Source of the DNA: Paenarthrobacter aurescens
GTDB lineage: Bacteria > Actinomycetota > Actinomycetes > Actinomycetales > Micrococcaceae
Length of the DNA stretch: 64,000 bases
Direction of reading: 5' to 3'
Assembly (NCBI RefSeq): GCF_025421775.1
Contig: NZ_JAOEFX010000011.1
Span: 1-64,000, forward strand
Below are positions 1 to 10,801 of this stretch, piece after piece. A program made the translations under genes and the position numbers. Below the pieces are notes generated by a model, which had not been told where the DNA came from, did not search any database, and saw nothing but the letters and a program-made list of their open reading frames with translations. Positions within the stretch are counted from its first letter, which is position 1. Every line of letters begins with the position of its first letter.

Positions 1-69
1 GAAGCTAAGACCCACAGCGCCGATGGTACTGCACCCGGGAGGGTGTGGGAGAGTAGGACACCGCCGGAC
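1..69 (+). rRNA. rrf: 5S ribosomal RNA, 3' end (partial)
   Basis: The first ~69 bases match the conserved 3' part of an actinobacterial 5S rRNA: the CGCCGATGGTACTGC segment, then GGGAGAGTAGGACACCGCC. The 5' part lies before the window, so an rRNA operon ends here. Two strong hairpins follow at once, as expected for rrn termination. The exact 3' end is estimated to within a few bases. Confidence 0.9.
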
Positions 70-81
70 AACCATTAGGTC

Positions 82-116
82 GAGACCCCCCAACCAGCAC
101 ACGGTTGGGGGGTCTC
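82..116 (+). terminator. rrn operon terminator, first hairpin
   Basis: A perfect 14-bp inverted repeat (82-95 with 103-116) surrounds a 7-base loop directly after the 5S gene. The stem contains six consecutive G-C pairs. It has no long T tract, which is common for high-GC actinobacterial terminators. Confidence 0.85.
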
Positions 117-127
117 CCACACCCACC

Positions 128-155
128 GGAAGCCTCCGCCCAAGCGGAGGCTTCC
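128..155 (+). terminator. rrn operon terminator, second hairpin
   Basis: A perfect 12-bp stem (128-139 with 144-155) with a CCAA loop follows the first hairpin after 11 bases. Tandem terminators after rRNA operons are usual, because rRNA transcription is strong and resists termination. Confidence 0.75.
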
Positions 156-410
156 GCCATTTAACCGCCTTGGAACAGCCTGGATTGGCGTCAAAGTGGT
201 TTCGGACCTGGTAATTCACCGCGGCTGTGAGTCTTGCCACGGGACTGCCCCAATGGGCTCCAGACGTTCGGCGGCCGCGGCCGCGTCGAATAGAATTGCA
301 TAAGACATACGAGTCGGCAGCTGAGCGCTGCCGGCGGCGTGACAACGAAATAAGGGTTATGAGCGACTACGCACGCGCCAGTGGTCGGCTCGCAACAGGA
401 GGAATCCACC
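156..410 (+). other. Intergenic region before the repeat-protein gene
   Basis: No gene is supported here. Short reading frames lack ribosome binding sites, and the long minus-strand frames that enter it are shadows of the repeat gene. It should hold the promoter of the following gene. The only clear element is a Shine-Dalgarno AGGAGG at 397-402, 8 bases before the ATG at 411. Confidence 0.6.
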
Positions 411-2330
411 ATGGCTGAGCACAACGGCGGCAATCGCGGCGGCAATCGCGGAAACTTCGGCGGGAACCGTGACGACCGCGGCTCGTACCGCCCCAACAAC
501 AATTCGGGCGGCGACCCCCGCGGATTCCGTTCCAGGGAGAACCGGGACGGCAATGATCGTCCGGCTCGTGATGGTGAGCGTCGTCCGTTCAACAACGACC
601 GCGGTGACCGTAAGCCTTTCGGCGACCGCAATGACCGTCCGGCACGTGACGGCGAGCGTCGTTCCTTCGGTGGCGACCGCGATCGCAAGCCTTTCGGCGA
701 CCGCAATGACCGTCCGGCTCGTGATGGTGAGCGTCGTCCGTTCAACAACGACCGCGGAGATCGCAAGCCTTTCGGCGACCGCAATGACCGTCCGGCACGT
801 GACGGCGAGCGTCGTTCCTTCGGTGACGACCGCGATCGCAAGCCTTTCGGCGACCGCAATGACCGTCCGGCTCGTGACGGCGAGCGTCGTTCCTTCGGTG
901 GCGACCGCGATCGCAAGCCTTTCGGCGACCGTCCCGAGCGTGGCCCACGGAACTTCGATGGTCCCCGTCGTGACAGCGATGACCGCCGCCCGTTCAACAA
1001 CGACCGCGGAGATCGTAAGCCTTTCGGCGACCGTCCCGAGCGTGGCCCACGGAACTTTGACGGTCCCCGTCGTGACAGCGATGACCGCCGCCCGTTCAAC
1101 AACGACCGCGGAGATCGTAAGCCTTTCGGCGACCGTCCCGAGCGTGGCCCACGGAACTTTGACGGTCCCCGTCGTGACAGCGATGACCGCCGCCCGTTCA
1201 ACAACGACCGCGGTGACCGCAAGCCCTTTGGCGACCGCCCTGACCGCGGCGGCGAACGTCGCTCCTTCAGCAGCGACCGCGGAGACCGTGGCAACTCGTG
1301 GGAAGAACGTCCTGCCCGCGTTCCCAACGCCAAGGACATCCGCAGCGCCAACCGTCCTGACCGCGAGCGTTCTCCAGAAATCGATGAGGATGTCACTGGC
1401 AAGGAACTCGACCGCGCCACGGGTCACCAGATCAAGACCCTCGAAGAGCAGAGTGCCGGCTGGGTTGCCAAGCACCTGGTCATGGCCGGCCGCTTGATCG
1501 ACATCGAACCCGAGCTGGCCTTCCAGCACGCACTCGCTGCCAGCCGCCGCGGTGGCCGCCTCTCGGCTGTCCGTGAAGCGGTGGGCCTGACTGCCTACGC
1601 TGCCGGTCACTACGGCGAAGCCCTGCGCGAATTCCGCACGTACCGTCGCATCAGTGGATCCAACGTACACCTGCCGGTGATGGCCGACTGCGAGCGTGGC
1701 CTTGGCCGCCCCGACCGTGCGCTGGACATGGTCCGCTCTCCCGAGGCCCAGGACCTGGATGCTCCGGGCAAGGTGGAGCTGGCGATTGTGGCGTCGGGTG
1801 CCCGTGCGGACCTGAAGCAACTGGACGCTGCCGTCAGCGAGCTGGAGATCCCCCAGTTGGACATCAACCGGGCGTTTTCCTACAGCCCTCGCCTGTTCCG
1901 TGCTTACGCTGAGGCATTGGGTGCCGTCGGCCGCACTGAGGAAGCTGACAAGTGGGCACGTCAGGCCTTGGTGGCTGAGAACGCCCTCGGCGTCGGTGAC
2001 TTCGCTGAGCCGGAAATTCTTGACCTCGGCTGGGACGAGCAGGAAGAAGAAGCCGCCCGCAAGCCGCGCTTCCAGAAGACCGCCCCGGACGCGGACACCG
2101 CCCGGGACGCCGACGTCGTAAAGTCCGAAACTGAAACGGTCATCGCAGAAGCCGCAGCGGCCGATGTTGAACACGATGATGTTGAACTTGATGATGCCGA
2201 GTCCGACTACTTCGAATCCGATGATGCTGAATCCGACATCGATTCGGCGGAGGAGGACACGGAATCCAAGGACGAGGAAGCCAAGCACGAGGAAACCGAC
2301 AACGAGGGCACCAACTCCCAGCATGGCTGA
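411..2330 (+). CDS. Repeat-rich charged protein with conserved TPR-like C-terminal region (Rv1691-like)
   Basis: A 639-residue protein of three parts. Residues ~1-300 are low-complexity R/D/G/N-rich, built from tandem repeats such as DRKPFGDRNDRPARDGERR. Residues ~310-550 form an ordered, helical region (GYxxRAL-like A/E/R-rich helices such as AAGHYGEALREFRTYRR) resembling the TPR-like protein Rv1691. The last ~75 residues are strongly acidic (D/E/S). The ATG at 411 is chosen over the GTG at 381 because AGGAGG lies 8 bases before it. Its stop overlaps the ATG of the phosphatase gene (2323). Position before the Rv1692/Rv1693/tlyA homologues supports Rv1691 kinship. Function is unknown. RNA or ribosome association is only a guess from the RGG-like repeats and the neighbouring rRNA operon. 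Confidence 0.85.
   Translation: MAEHNGGNRGGNRGNFGGNRDDRGSYRPNNNSGGDPRGFRSRENRDGNDRPARDGERRPFNNDRGDRKPFGDRNDRPARDGERRSFGGDRDRKPFGDRNDRPARDGERRPFNNDRGDRKPFGDRNDRPARDGERRSFGDDRDRKPFGDRNDRPARDGERRSFGGDRDRKPFGDRPERGPRNFDGPRRDSDDRRPFNNDRGDRKPFGDRPERGPRNFDGPRRDSDDRRPFNNDRGDRKPFGDRPERGPRNFDGPRRDSDDRRPFNNDRGDRKPFGDRPDRGGERRSFSSDRGDRGNSWEERPARVPNAKDIRSANRPDRERSPEIDEDVTGKELDRATGHQIKTLEEQSAGWVAKHLVMAGRLIDIEPELAFQHALAASRRGGRLSAVREAVGLTAYAAGHYGEALREFRTYRRISGSNVHLPVMADCERGLGRPDRALDMVRSPEAQDLDAPGKVELAIVASGARADLKQLDAAVSELEIPQLDINRAFSYSPRLFRAYAEALGAVGRTEEADKWARQALVAENALGVGDFAEPEILDLGWDEQEEEAARKPRFQKTAPDADTARDADVVKSETETVIAEAAAADVEHDDVELDDAESDYFESDDAESDIDSAEEDTESKDEEAKHEETDNEGTNSQHG
540..1250 (+). repeat. Coding tandem repeats of 75/78 bp and 102 bp
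   Basis: The anchor CCTTTCGGCGACCG recurs at 615, 690, 768, 843, 918, 1020 and 1122, with a CCCTTTGGCGACCG variant near 1224. The spacings are 75, 78, 75, 75, 102, 102 and 102 bp, all multiples of three, so the frame is kept. The 102-bp copies at 1020 and 1122 are identical over about the first 90 bases. The copy at 918 differs from them at two bases in that stretch. This indicates recent duplication or gene conversion and likely length variation between strains. Confidence 0.9.
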
Positions 2331-3309
2331 TTCACTGATCTCATCATTTGATGCTGTCCTGTCCGATCTGGATGGAGTGGTCTACGCAGGACCGCATGCC
2401 ATTCCTGGTGCCGTGGAGTCGTTGCAGCGTCTCGAAACCGTGGGCGTCGGCCTGGGGTATGTGACCAACAATGCCTCCAGGACGCCGGCCCAGGTCGCGG
2501 CGCACCTGCGTGAGCTGGGTGCGCCCGCGGAGGACCATCAAGTGGTCAGTTCCTCCCAGGCAGCAGGGGAGCTCCTTGCTTCCATGCTGCCTGCGGGGGC
2601 GCACGTCCTCATCACCGGCAGTGCAGCTTTGGCTCATGAGATCGAATTGGTGGGACTCAAGCCGGTGCACAGCGCCGCAGAGTCTCCCGTAGCCGTAGTC
2701 CAGGGATTCAACCCGGAGATCGGCTGGAAGGACCTCGCGGAGGCGTCGTATGTGGTGGCAGGCGGGGCCATGTGGTTTGCCACCAATACGGACATGTCCA
2801 TCCCGCAGGCCCGAGGCATGGCACCGGGCAATGGAACGCTGGTGGCCGCTGTGGCGGCTGCCACGGGAAAGACTCCTTTGGTGGCCGGCAAGCCCGAAGC
2901 GCCACTGTTCCATGCGGCGGCGAAGCGGCTCAAGGCCGACCGCCCGCTGGTAGTTGGCGACCGCTTGGATACGGACATCCTGGGTGGCAACCGCGCAGGA
3001 TTCGCGACGGCGGCCGTCCTCACCGGGGTTGACACCACGCACACCATCCTGGCCGCGCGGACTGACGAACGTCCCGACTACCTGCTGGCGGACCTGGAGG
3101 GCCTGTATGCTCCGTATCCCGAGGTTGTCAGCGACGCCGGCTCGTACCGTTGCGGCAAGGCCTCAGCTATCGCTGAGGACGGTAAGGTCATTGTGACCGG
3201 ACATGAGGATGACCTCGACGCTTGGCGGGCGGCATGCGCAGCCTGGTGGGCGGCAGTTCCCAACACTGTGGTCGCGCAAGCGCCCAAGCTGGAATGGCGA
3301 ACTCACTAG
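2323..3309 (+). CDS. HAD-superfamily hydrolase, NagD type
   Basis: A 328-residue phosphatase of the NagD/p-nitrophenylphosphatase branch of the HAD superfamily. Motif I is DLDGVVYAG with D15 nucleophile and D17, motif II region is TNNASRTP (~47-54), the conserved lysine lies in VAGKPEAPLFHAA, and motif IV is GDRLDTDILGG (~212). The natural substrate cannot be read from the sequence; a sugar or nucleotide phosphate is likely. The ATG lies inside the last codons of the upstream gene (8-base overlap), suggesting translational coupling. It corresponds to Rv1692. The ~45-residue C-terminal tail after the HAD fold is a typical actinobacterial addition. Confidence 0.9.
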   Translation: MADSLISSFDAVLSDLDGVVYAGPHAIPGAVESLQRLETVGVGLGYVTNNASRTPAQVAAHLRELGAPAEDHQVVSSSQAAGELLASMLPAGAHVLITGSAALAHEIELVGLKPVHSAAESPVAVVQGFNPEIGWKDLAEASYVVAGGAMWFATNTDMSIPQARGMAPGNGTLVAAVAAATGKTPLVAGKPEAPLFHAAAKRLKADRPLVVGDRLDTDILGGNRAGFATAAVLTGVDTTHTILAARTDERPDYLLADLEGLYAPYPEVVSDAGSYRCGKASAIAEDGKVIVTGHEDDLDAWRAACAAWWAAVPNTVVAQAPKLEWRTH

Positions 3310-3318
3310 ACTGGTGCG

Positions 3319-3630
3319 ATGACCCAGCCCAACACCCACCCGGAGCCCGAGGCAGCGGACTACGAGGCAGCGAGCCGCGAGGCGAATGGCCCTGAGCCCG
3401 AAAGCCCGGAACCAGAAAGCCCCGAGGTTCAGTGGCCCGAGCTGACAAATCCTACGGGGGACCAGCTTGTGGACAGAGCCTTGGGCCTGCTGGGCAGCGT
3501 GCCGGGTTCACCGGTGTCAGAGCATGGCGAACTGTACGCCGGGATCCATGACTCCCTCTTGGAGGCTTTGGATGCGGAGCCGGGCCTCCCGGCCATACCC
3601 AAGCCCAATGGTTCGGAAGGCGATAGCTAA
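3319..3630 (+). CDS. Small conserved actinobacterial protein (Rv1693-like)
   Basis: A 103-residue protein with a disordered Pro/Glu-rich first half (PEPESPEPESPE type) and a conserved C-terminal helix region containing LVDRALGLLGSVPGSP and HDSLLEALD. It starts 9 bases after the phosphatase gene and ends 3 bases before tlyA, so it belongs to the same operon. No catalytic motif is visible and the function is unknown. Its fixed place between the HAD gene and tlyA, as in M. tuberculosis (Rv1693), is the main support for it being real. No strong ribosome binding site precedes the ATG. Confidence 0.75.
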   Translation: MTQPNTHPEPEAADYEAASREANGPEPESPEPESPEVQWPELTNPTGDQLVDRALGLLGSVPGSPVSEHGELYAGIHDSLLEALDAEPGLPAIPKPNGSEGDS

Positions 3631-3633
3631 CGC

Positions 3634-4446
3634 ATGGCACGACTCGATCAGGAACTTGTCACCCGTGGGCTGGCGAGGTCGCGTACCCATGCCGCAAAGC
3701 TCATCAGCGACGGCAAGGTCAGCTCGGGCGGTACGGTCCTGGCCAAAGCCTCCCATCAGGTGGATCCGGAAACGGCGCTGCACGTCGAATCCCATCTGGA
3801 AGACATCTACGCCAGCCGGGCCGGGCATAAGTTGGCTGGTGCGCTGCAGGCGTTTCCCGCCGTCGTGGTTGCCGGGAAACGATGCCTCGACGCCGGTGCC
3901 TCCACTGGTGGTTTTACTGACGTTCTGCTTCGGCAGGGGGCGGCACGAGTGGTGGCGGTCGACGTCGGACACGGCCAGTTGGTGCCGCACCTCCGGGAGG
4001 ACCCGCGGGTGGATGTCCACGAGGGCCTTAACGTTCGGTACATGACCCCCGACCAGCTTGGCGGACCTGCCGGGCTGACAGTTGCCGACCTGTCCTTTAT
4101 CTCGCTTACCCTGGTGCTCCAACCCTTGGCAGAGTGCACTGAACCCGGCGGGGACCTGGTCCTTATGGTTAAGCCGCAGTTCGAAGTGGGCAAGGAGCGG
4201 CTGAGCCGGACGGGCGTGGTTTCGTCAGAGAATGAACGACGCCGGGCGGTGGCCCAGGTTGCCCGGGCAGCAGTTGATGCGGGGCTGGAACTTCATGATC
4301 TCGCGGCCAGTCCACTGCCTGGCCAGGACGGAAATGTTGAATACTTCCTGTGGATGAAGCGCAGGATGTCCGCGGCGTTGCCTAAGATCGAAGAGCGGGA
4401 CGAGGACGTTGCTGCGTTGATTGAGAAACTCTGGCCAAACCACTAG
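3634..4446 (+). CDS. tlyA: TlyA family rRNA 2'-O-methyltransferase
   Basis: A 270-residue protein with an N-terminal S4 RNA-binding domain (RLDQELVTRGLARSR, ~3-60) and a C-terminal FtsJ/RrmJ-like Rossmann methyltransferase domain. The SAM-binding motif is LDAGASTGGFTDVLL (~86-100); further motifs are VADLSFISL and MVKPQFEVGKE, which contain the conserved D and K of the family. In mycobacteria TlyA methylates the 2'-OH of C1409 in 16S and C1920 in 23S rRNA, and its loss gives capreomycin resistance; the same role is inferred here. It starts 3 bases after the small conserved gene and is followed by nadK after 13 bases. Confidence 0.95.
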   Translation: MARLDQELVTRGLARSRTHAAKLISDGKVSSGGTVLAKASHQVDPETALHVESHLEDIYASRAGHKLAGALQAFPAVVVAGKRCLDAGASTGGFTDVLLRQGAARVVAVDVGHGQLVPHLREDPRVDVHEGLNVRYMTPDQLGGPAGLTVADLSFISLTLVLQPLAECTEPGGDLVLMVKPQFEVGKERLSRTGVVSSENERRRAVAQVARAAVDAGLELHDLAASPLPGQDGNVEYFLWMKRRMSAALPKIEERDEDVAALIEKLWPNH

Positions 4447-4459
4447 AAAGCAGAACCCG

Positions 4460-5491
4460 ATGAGCAGGCGTGTACTTGTCCTGGCCCACACAGGGCGGGA
4501 GGAATCGCTCCGCGCAGCGTGGGATGCCTGTACCCAGCTGCATGCCTCCGGCCTGGTTCCGGTCCTCCAGAAATCTGAACTTGCCGATATCGAACGTTTC
4601 TTCGGCGCCTTTGATACGCCCATCGAGATCCTTGACGATCACGTCAACCTGGAGGACGTGGAGTTGGTCATGGTCCTGGGCGGGGACGGCACCATCCTGC
4701 GGGCAGCGGAACTCGTTCGCGAGGTAGACGTCCCGCTGCTGGGCGTCAACTTGGGGCACGTGGGATTCCTCGCCGAAAGTGAACGCGCCGATCTCGCACA
4801 AACCGTGGAATGGATTGCGAGCCGCCAGTACACGGTGGAGGAACGCATGACCATTGATGTCCAGGTGTGGGTCAAAGGCCAGAAGATTTGGCACACGTGG
4901 GCGTTGAACGAGGCGGCCATTGAGAAAGCCAACCGGGAACGCATGCTGGAAGTGGTCACTGAGGTGGATGAGCGTCCTTTGACATCCTTCGGTTGTGATG
5001 GCGTTGTCCTGGCTACTCCTACCGGTTCAACGGCCTACGCCTTCTCTTCAGGCGGGCCGGTGGTGTGGCCGGAGGTTGAGGCGTTGGTGATCGTTCCGAT
5101 CAGTGCCCACGCGCTTTTTGCCAAGCCCTTGGTGGTGTCTCCGCGCTCCAAGCTGGCCGTAGAAATCATGAACCGGACCGATGCCTTGGGCGTTCTCTGG
5201 TGCGATGGACGGCGCTCGGTGGACCTTCCCCCTGGAGCACGTGTTGAAGTGACGCGCTCGGCAACCCCGGTGCGGCTCGCCCGGACCCACAAAACTCCAT
5301 TTTCCGCCCGGCTCGTCCGCAAGTTCGAGCTGCCCATCCACGGCTGGCGCGGCCCTGCTCCCCGGAGCGGCGAAGTCCACACCGGTCCTATCCCCGTCAT
5401 CCGGACTCTTTCGCCGGCGCCCTTGCCCAGTCCGCGGGATGGTGAAAGTCCCCGGGCCGGTGAACCTTCCGACCCCACGAATGCGAAGTGA
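4460..5491 (+). CDS. nadK: NAD kinase
   Basis: A 343-residue enzyme that phosphorylates NAD to NADP using ATP or polyphosphate. Diagnostic motifs are GGDGT (~74), NLGHVGFLAE, and TPTGSTAYAFSSGGP followed by PISAHALF. The ATG at 4460 gives the expected MSRRVLVLAHTGREE start; an in-frame ATG at 4421 lies inside tlyA and is less likely. The C-terminal ~40 residues (Pro/Ser/Arg-rich, ending ...DPTNAK) extend beyond the kinase fold and look disordered. The tlyA-nadK-recN order is conserved in Actinobacteria. Confidence 0.95.
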   Translation: MSRRVLVLAHTGREESLRAAWDACTQLHASGLVPVLQKSELADIERFFGAFDTPIEILDDHVNLEDVELVMVLGGDGTILRAAELVREVDVPLLGVNLGHVGFLAESERADLAQTVEWIASRQYTVEERMTIDVQVWVKGQKIWHTWALNEAAIEKANRERMLEVVTEVDERPLTSFGCDGVVLATPTGSTAYAFSSGGPVVWPEVEALVIVPISAHALFAKPLVVSPRSKLAVEIMNRTDALGVLWCDGRRSVDLPPGARVEVTRSATPVRLARTHKTPFSARLVRKFELPIHGWRGPAPRSGEVHTGPIPVIRTLSPAPLPSPRDGESPRAGEPSDPTNAK

Positions 5492-5494
5492 ACC

Positions 5495-7234
5495 ATGCTT
5501 GAAGAACTCCGAATCCGTGACCTCGGCGTCATCACTGACGCCGCCCTGCCGCTCGGCCCTGGCCTGAGCGTTGTCACCGGCGAAACCGGTGCCGGAAAGA
5601 CCATGGTGGTGACCGCCGTCGGGCTTCTTCTGGGGGCCCGTTCCGATGCTGGGGCCGTTCGGAGCGGCGCCAAATCGGCGTCCGCTGAAGCGGTGTTGAA
5701 GCTCGATCCGGCGCACAGCGCTGTTGAGCGAGCCAAGGAGGCAGGGGGTGAGGCGGAAGAGTTCGACGGCGTGGCCGAGCTCCTTCTGGCCCGCACTGTT
5801 GGAGCCGATGGGCGCAGCCGGGCTTATGTTGGCGGGCGCGCAGCACCAGTGGGGGTGCTTGCCGAGCTGGGTGAGAGCCTGGTGGTGGTGCACGGCCAGT
5901 CCGACCAGATCAGGTTGAAGAGCGCCACCGCGCAGCGGCACGCCCTGGACAGGTTTGCCGGGGCACCCTTGGCCAAAACGCTGGGGGAGTACCAGGAGCT
6001 GTACAACCACTGGAAGGCCATCCAGTCCGAACTCGAAACGCTGCGCAGCGAGGCCCGTGAGCGTTTGCGTGAGGCCGAGTCCCTGGACGCTGCCCTCAAG
6101 GAAATTGACGAGGTGGATCCCCAGCCGGGTGAGGACGAGACGCTCAAGGCCGAGGCCGTGAAGCTGGCAAATGTCGAAGAACTAAGGCTGGCAGCGGCCG
6201 CGGCCCACGAATCCCTCATAGCGGAGGAGTTCGGTGACGCTGGGGATGCCACGTCCATGGTGGATGCTGCCAAGCGGACGCTGGAGCACGTGGCTGATCA
6301 CGATGAGGAGTTGCGTTCGGCTGCGGCCCGGCTCGCTGAGGTGGGGTTCCTGCTCAACGACATCGCTGCGGAGCTTTCCAGCTACCAGGCTGCGTTGGAC
6401 ACTGAAGGGCCGGAACGGCTGTCGGAAATCGAGGAACGCCGGGCCGCCCTTGCCAAGCTGATCCGCAAGTACGCCCCAAGTATTGACGAAGTGCTGGAGT
6501 GGGCCGCTGCGGCCAGGACGCGCTTGGACGAGTTGCAGGACGACTCCAGCCGCATCGAGTCCTTGGACGCCGAGGTTGCTTCAGCGGAGGCTACCCTGCG
6601 CAAGCAGGCAGCGGCCATCAGCAAAGCCCGTCAGAAGGCTGCCAAGGACCTGTCAGCAAGGGTCAGCGCCGAGCTGAAGGCCCTGGCCATGGCTGACGCC
6701 ACGCTGGTCATTGAGGTGGATGGCAGCGGATTGCTGGGCCCCTGGGGAACCGACGAGATTGCGTTCCTCCTCCAGCCGCACTCCGGGGCTCCCGCGAGGC
6801 CGTTGGGCAAGGGCGCATCGGGTGGTGAACTGTCAAGGGTCATGTTGGCCATCGAGGTAGTTCTCGCAGCGGTGGATCCTGTTCCGACGTTCGTCTTCGA
6901 CGAAGTGGATGCCGGGGTGGGTGGCCGTGCCGCTGTCGAGATCGGGCGCCGCCTGGCGATGTTGGCCCGCCACGTACAAGTGCTGGTCGTGACGCACTTG
7001 CCGCAGGTAGCTGCATTCGCCGATCAACACATCCGCGTGACCAAAACATCCGTGCGCGGCGCTGACGGGAAGACAACCACCGGTTTCACCTCCAGCGATG
7101 TGCAGCTGCTCAGTGACGACGAACGTGTCAAGGAACTTGCCCGCATGCTGGCAGGACAGGAAGATTCCGAGTCGGCACAGGCCCACGCCCAGGAGCTGCT
7201 GGACGACGCGAAGCTATTGCCCCAACGGGCCTGA
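5495..7234 (+). CDS. recN: DNA repair protein RecN
   Basis: A 579-residue SMC-like ATPase used in double-strand break repair by homologous recombination. The N-terminal globular domain has a Walker A GETGAGKT (29-36). The middle (~150-390) is Ala/Glu/Arg-rich with coiled-coil character. The C-terminal domain carries the ABC signature-like GGELSRVMLAIE and Walker B FVFDEVDAGVGG (~467), followed by VTHLPQVAAFADQH. It begins 3 bases after the nadK stop. Length is typical for RecN. Confidence 0.96.
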   Translation: MLEELRIRDLGVITDAALPLGPGLSVVTGETGAGKTMVVTAVGLLLGARSDAGAVRSGAKSASAEAVLKLDPAHSAVERAKEAGGEAEEFDGVAELLLARTVGADGRSRAYVGGRAAPVGVLAELGESLVVVHGQSDQIRLKSATAQRHALDRFAGAPLAKTLGEYQELYNHWKAIQSELETLRSEARERLREAESLDAALKEIDEVDPQPGEDETLKAEAVKLANVEELRLAAAAAHESLIAEEFGDAGDATSMVDAAKRTLEHVADHDEELRSAAARLAEVGFLLNDIAAELSSYQAALDTEGPERLSEIEERRAALAKLIRKYAPSIDEVLEWAAAARTRLDELQDDSSRIESLDAEVASAEATLRKQAAAISKARQKAAKDLSARVSAELKALAMADATLVIEVDGSGLLGPWGTDEIAFLLQPHSGAPARPLGKGASGGELSRVMLAIEVVLAAVDPVPTFVFDEVDAGVGGRAAVEIGRRLAMLARHVQVLVVTHLPQVAAFADQHIRVTKTSVRGADGKTTTGFTSSDVQLLSDDERVKELARMLAGQEDSESAQAHAQELLDDAKLLPQRA

Positions 7235-7377
7235 TGCCAAAGGGCTGAAACGAAGCGGGGAGGAGTGCGAGCACAATCACATGAAGGCACTTCATCCCGC
7301 GTGGCCCTTGCTTGGATTGCAGTGGTGAGCAACCATTGACCATTTGGGGAATCCGAACAGACGCTTGGAAGGCGTAA

Positions 7378-9126
<1,749 letters not shown>

Positions 9127-9153
9127 ACGCAAGTACTAACGAAGGACGGCGCG

Positions 9154-9816
9154 ATGCCCGGTATTTCTGAAACCCCCCGCACATCAAGGCAGGTTTCGGA
9201 TATGCCGAGCCCGCGCCGTCTTTTGTCTACCAGCAAGGTTTACGAAGGCCGCATTTGGGATGTGGTCAGCGACTCATTCCAGCTGGGCGAGGACACTGAC
9301 ACGTTGGTCCGCGATTACATCGACCATCCTGGCGCAGTAGCTGTACTTCCCATGAACGTGGACGGTGAGATCCTGCTGCTGAAGCAGTACCGCCACCCCG
9401 TAGGCATGGATCTCTGGGAGATTCCTGCCGGCCTGTTGGACGTGGAAGGCGAGGACTTCGTAGTTGGCGCGGCGCGGGAACTCGCGGAGGAAGCCGACCT
9501 CGTTGCGGCTACCTGGAACGTCCTTGTGGACTTCTTCAACTCGCCCGGCTCCTCCAGCGAGGCCGTACGAATCTATTTGGCCCGGGGCCTGAGTGACGTA
9601 CCTGAGGCAGACCGTCATGTCCGTACCGATGAAGAAGCGGAGATCGAGCTCCATTGGGTGCCGCTGGACGACGCCGTGAAGGCCGTGATGGAGGGCCGGC
9701 TGCATAATCCGTCGGCGGTGTTGGGAATTCTGGCTGCCGCTGCCGCGAAGGCCGACGGATTCACCAGCCTGCGTCCTGCCAACGCTCCGTGGCCGGCTCA
9801 CCCGAGCCAGCGCTGA
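9154..9816 (+). CDS. Nudix hydrolase, ADP-ribose pyrophosphatase type (Rv1700-like)
   Basis: A 220-residue Nudix enzyme predicted to hydrolyse ADP-ribose to AMP and ribose 5-phosphate. The Nudix helix reads [10 protein letters not shown], with the upstream [12 protein letters not shown] strand-loop and the SPGSSSE loop typical of ADP-ribose pyrophosphatases. The final glycine of the Nudix consensus (REUxEExGU) is replaced by Asp. Start ATG 9154 has GAAGGA 7 bases upstream. Its place directly after pyrG and before xerD matches Rv1700. The N-terminal ~25 residues before [14 protein letters not shown] are probably flexible. Confidence 0.9.
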   Translation: MPGISETPRTSRQVSDMPSPRRLLSTSKVYEGRIWDVVSDSFQLGEDTDTLVRDYIDHPGAVAVLPMNVDGEILLLKQYRHPVGMDLWEIPAGLLDVEGEDFVVGAARELAEEADLVAATWNVLVDFFNSPGSSSEAVRIYLARGLSDVPEADRHVRTDEEAEIELHWVPLDDAVKAVMEGRLHNPSAVLGILAAAAAKADGFTSLRPANAPWPAHPSQR

Positions 9817-9818
9817 GC

Positions 9819-10778
9819 ATGGCCGAAGCCGCTACTCGAACCGCCAACGGAATTGACCGGGCGATAACCGACTACCTGCAACACGTCGGTGTGGAGCGCG
9901 GCTTGGCGGCGAACACCTTGGCCGCCTACCGCCGGGACCTGGCGCGGTATTCGAATTTCCTGGCGGCCCAGGGGGTAGAACGTCCCGGCAACATCACGCG
10001 GCATCACGTGACGGCCTTTGTGCAGGCATTGTCCGACGGTTCCGATGGCGCCGCTGTCCTGGGCGTTCGCTCTGCAGCGCGCACGGTGGTTGCCGTCCGT
10101 GGACTTCACAAGTTTTGGGCGTTGGAAGGAACCACGACGGCGGATCCCGCCAGCGATGTCCACCCGCCCATGCCGGGCAAGCGGCTTCCGAAAGCCATTA
10201 GCGTCGGTGAGGTCACGCGCATTCTGGAAGCTGCGGGTTCGGATACTGCCACCGGTCTCAGGGACCGCGCCCTGCTGGAATTCCTCTACTCCACGGGGGC
10301 CCGCATCAGCGAGGCCGTGGGACTCGACGTGGATGACGTATCCCTTGAGGACACCGGCGGCGATCCTGCCATCGTGAGGTTGTTCGGCAAAGGGTCCAAG
10401 GAGCGGCTGGTGCCGCTGGGCTCCTACGGTGCACGCGCCGTCGGAGCCTATGTTGTCCGCGGCAGGCCCTTGCTGGCTTCCAAAGGCAAAGGCACCCCGG
10501 CGCTGTTCCTGAACGCCCGTGGCGGCCGGATCAGCAGGCAGAGCGCATGGACCATCCTCAAGATGGCTGCTGAAAAGGCGAACATCACCAAGGACGTCTC
10601 GCCGCACACGCTGCGCCACTCTTTCGCTACGCACCTCCTTGAGGGTGGGGCGGATGTCAGGGTGGTGCAGGAGTTGCTGGGGCATGCGTCCGTGACCACC
10701 ACGCAGGTATATACGTTGGTCACCGCAGATACGTTGCGTGAGGTGTACGCTGCAGCGCATCCCCGGGCGCTCGGCTAG
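9819..10778 (+). CDS. xerD: Tyrosine recombinase XerD
   Basis: A 319-residue site-specific recombinase that resolves chromosome dimers at dif. The N-terminal SAM-like domain ([19 protein letters not shown]) is followed by a catalytic domain with R162 ([10 protein letters not shown]), the beta-hairpin Lys in [33 protein letters not shown] and nucleophile Y298 in TQVYTLV. ATG 9819 lies 2 bases after the Nudix stop; an in-frame GTG at 9789 would overlap the Nudix gene by 28 bases. Gene order (after Rv1700 homologue) supports XerD rather than XerC. Confidence 0.93.
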   Translation: MAEAATRTANGIDRAITDYLQHVGVERGLAANTLAAYRRDLARYSNFLAAQGVERPGNITRHHVTAFVQALSDGSDGAAVLGVRSAARTVVAVRGLHKFWALEGTTTADPASDVHPPMPGKRLPKAISVGEVTRILEAAGSDTATGLRDRALLEFLYSTGARISEAVGLDVDDVSLEDTGGDPAIVRLFGKGSKERLVPLGSYGARAVGAYVVRGRPLLASKGKGTPALFLNARGGRISRQSAWTILKMAAEKANITKDVSPHTLRHSFATHLLEGGADVRVVQELLGHASVTTTQVYTLVTADTLREVYAAAHPRALG

Positions 10779-10801
10779 GTCCCCGCGGGCTGGTTGTACA
10801 G

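Noticed and set aside
191-2324. Long minus-strand frames of 409 and 655 codons and a plus-strand 342-codon frame over the repeat gene
   Set aside because: They are open because a GC-rich tandem repeat with a length divisible by three stays open in several frames. They have no suitable ribosome binding sites and low-complexity translations; the 411-2330 frame has a good start, a conserved C-terminal part and coupling to the next gene.
9819-10778. Phage or integron integrase instead of XerD
   Set aside because: Gene order next to the Rv1700 homologue, typical Xer length and motif spacing all fit chromosomal XerD.
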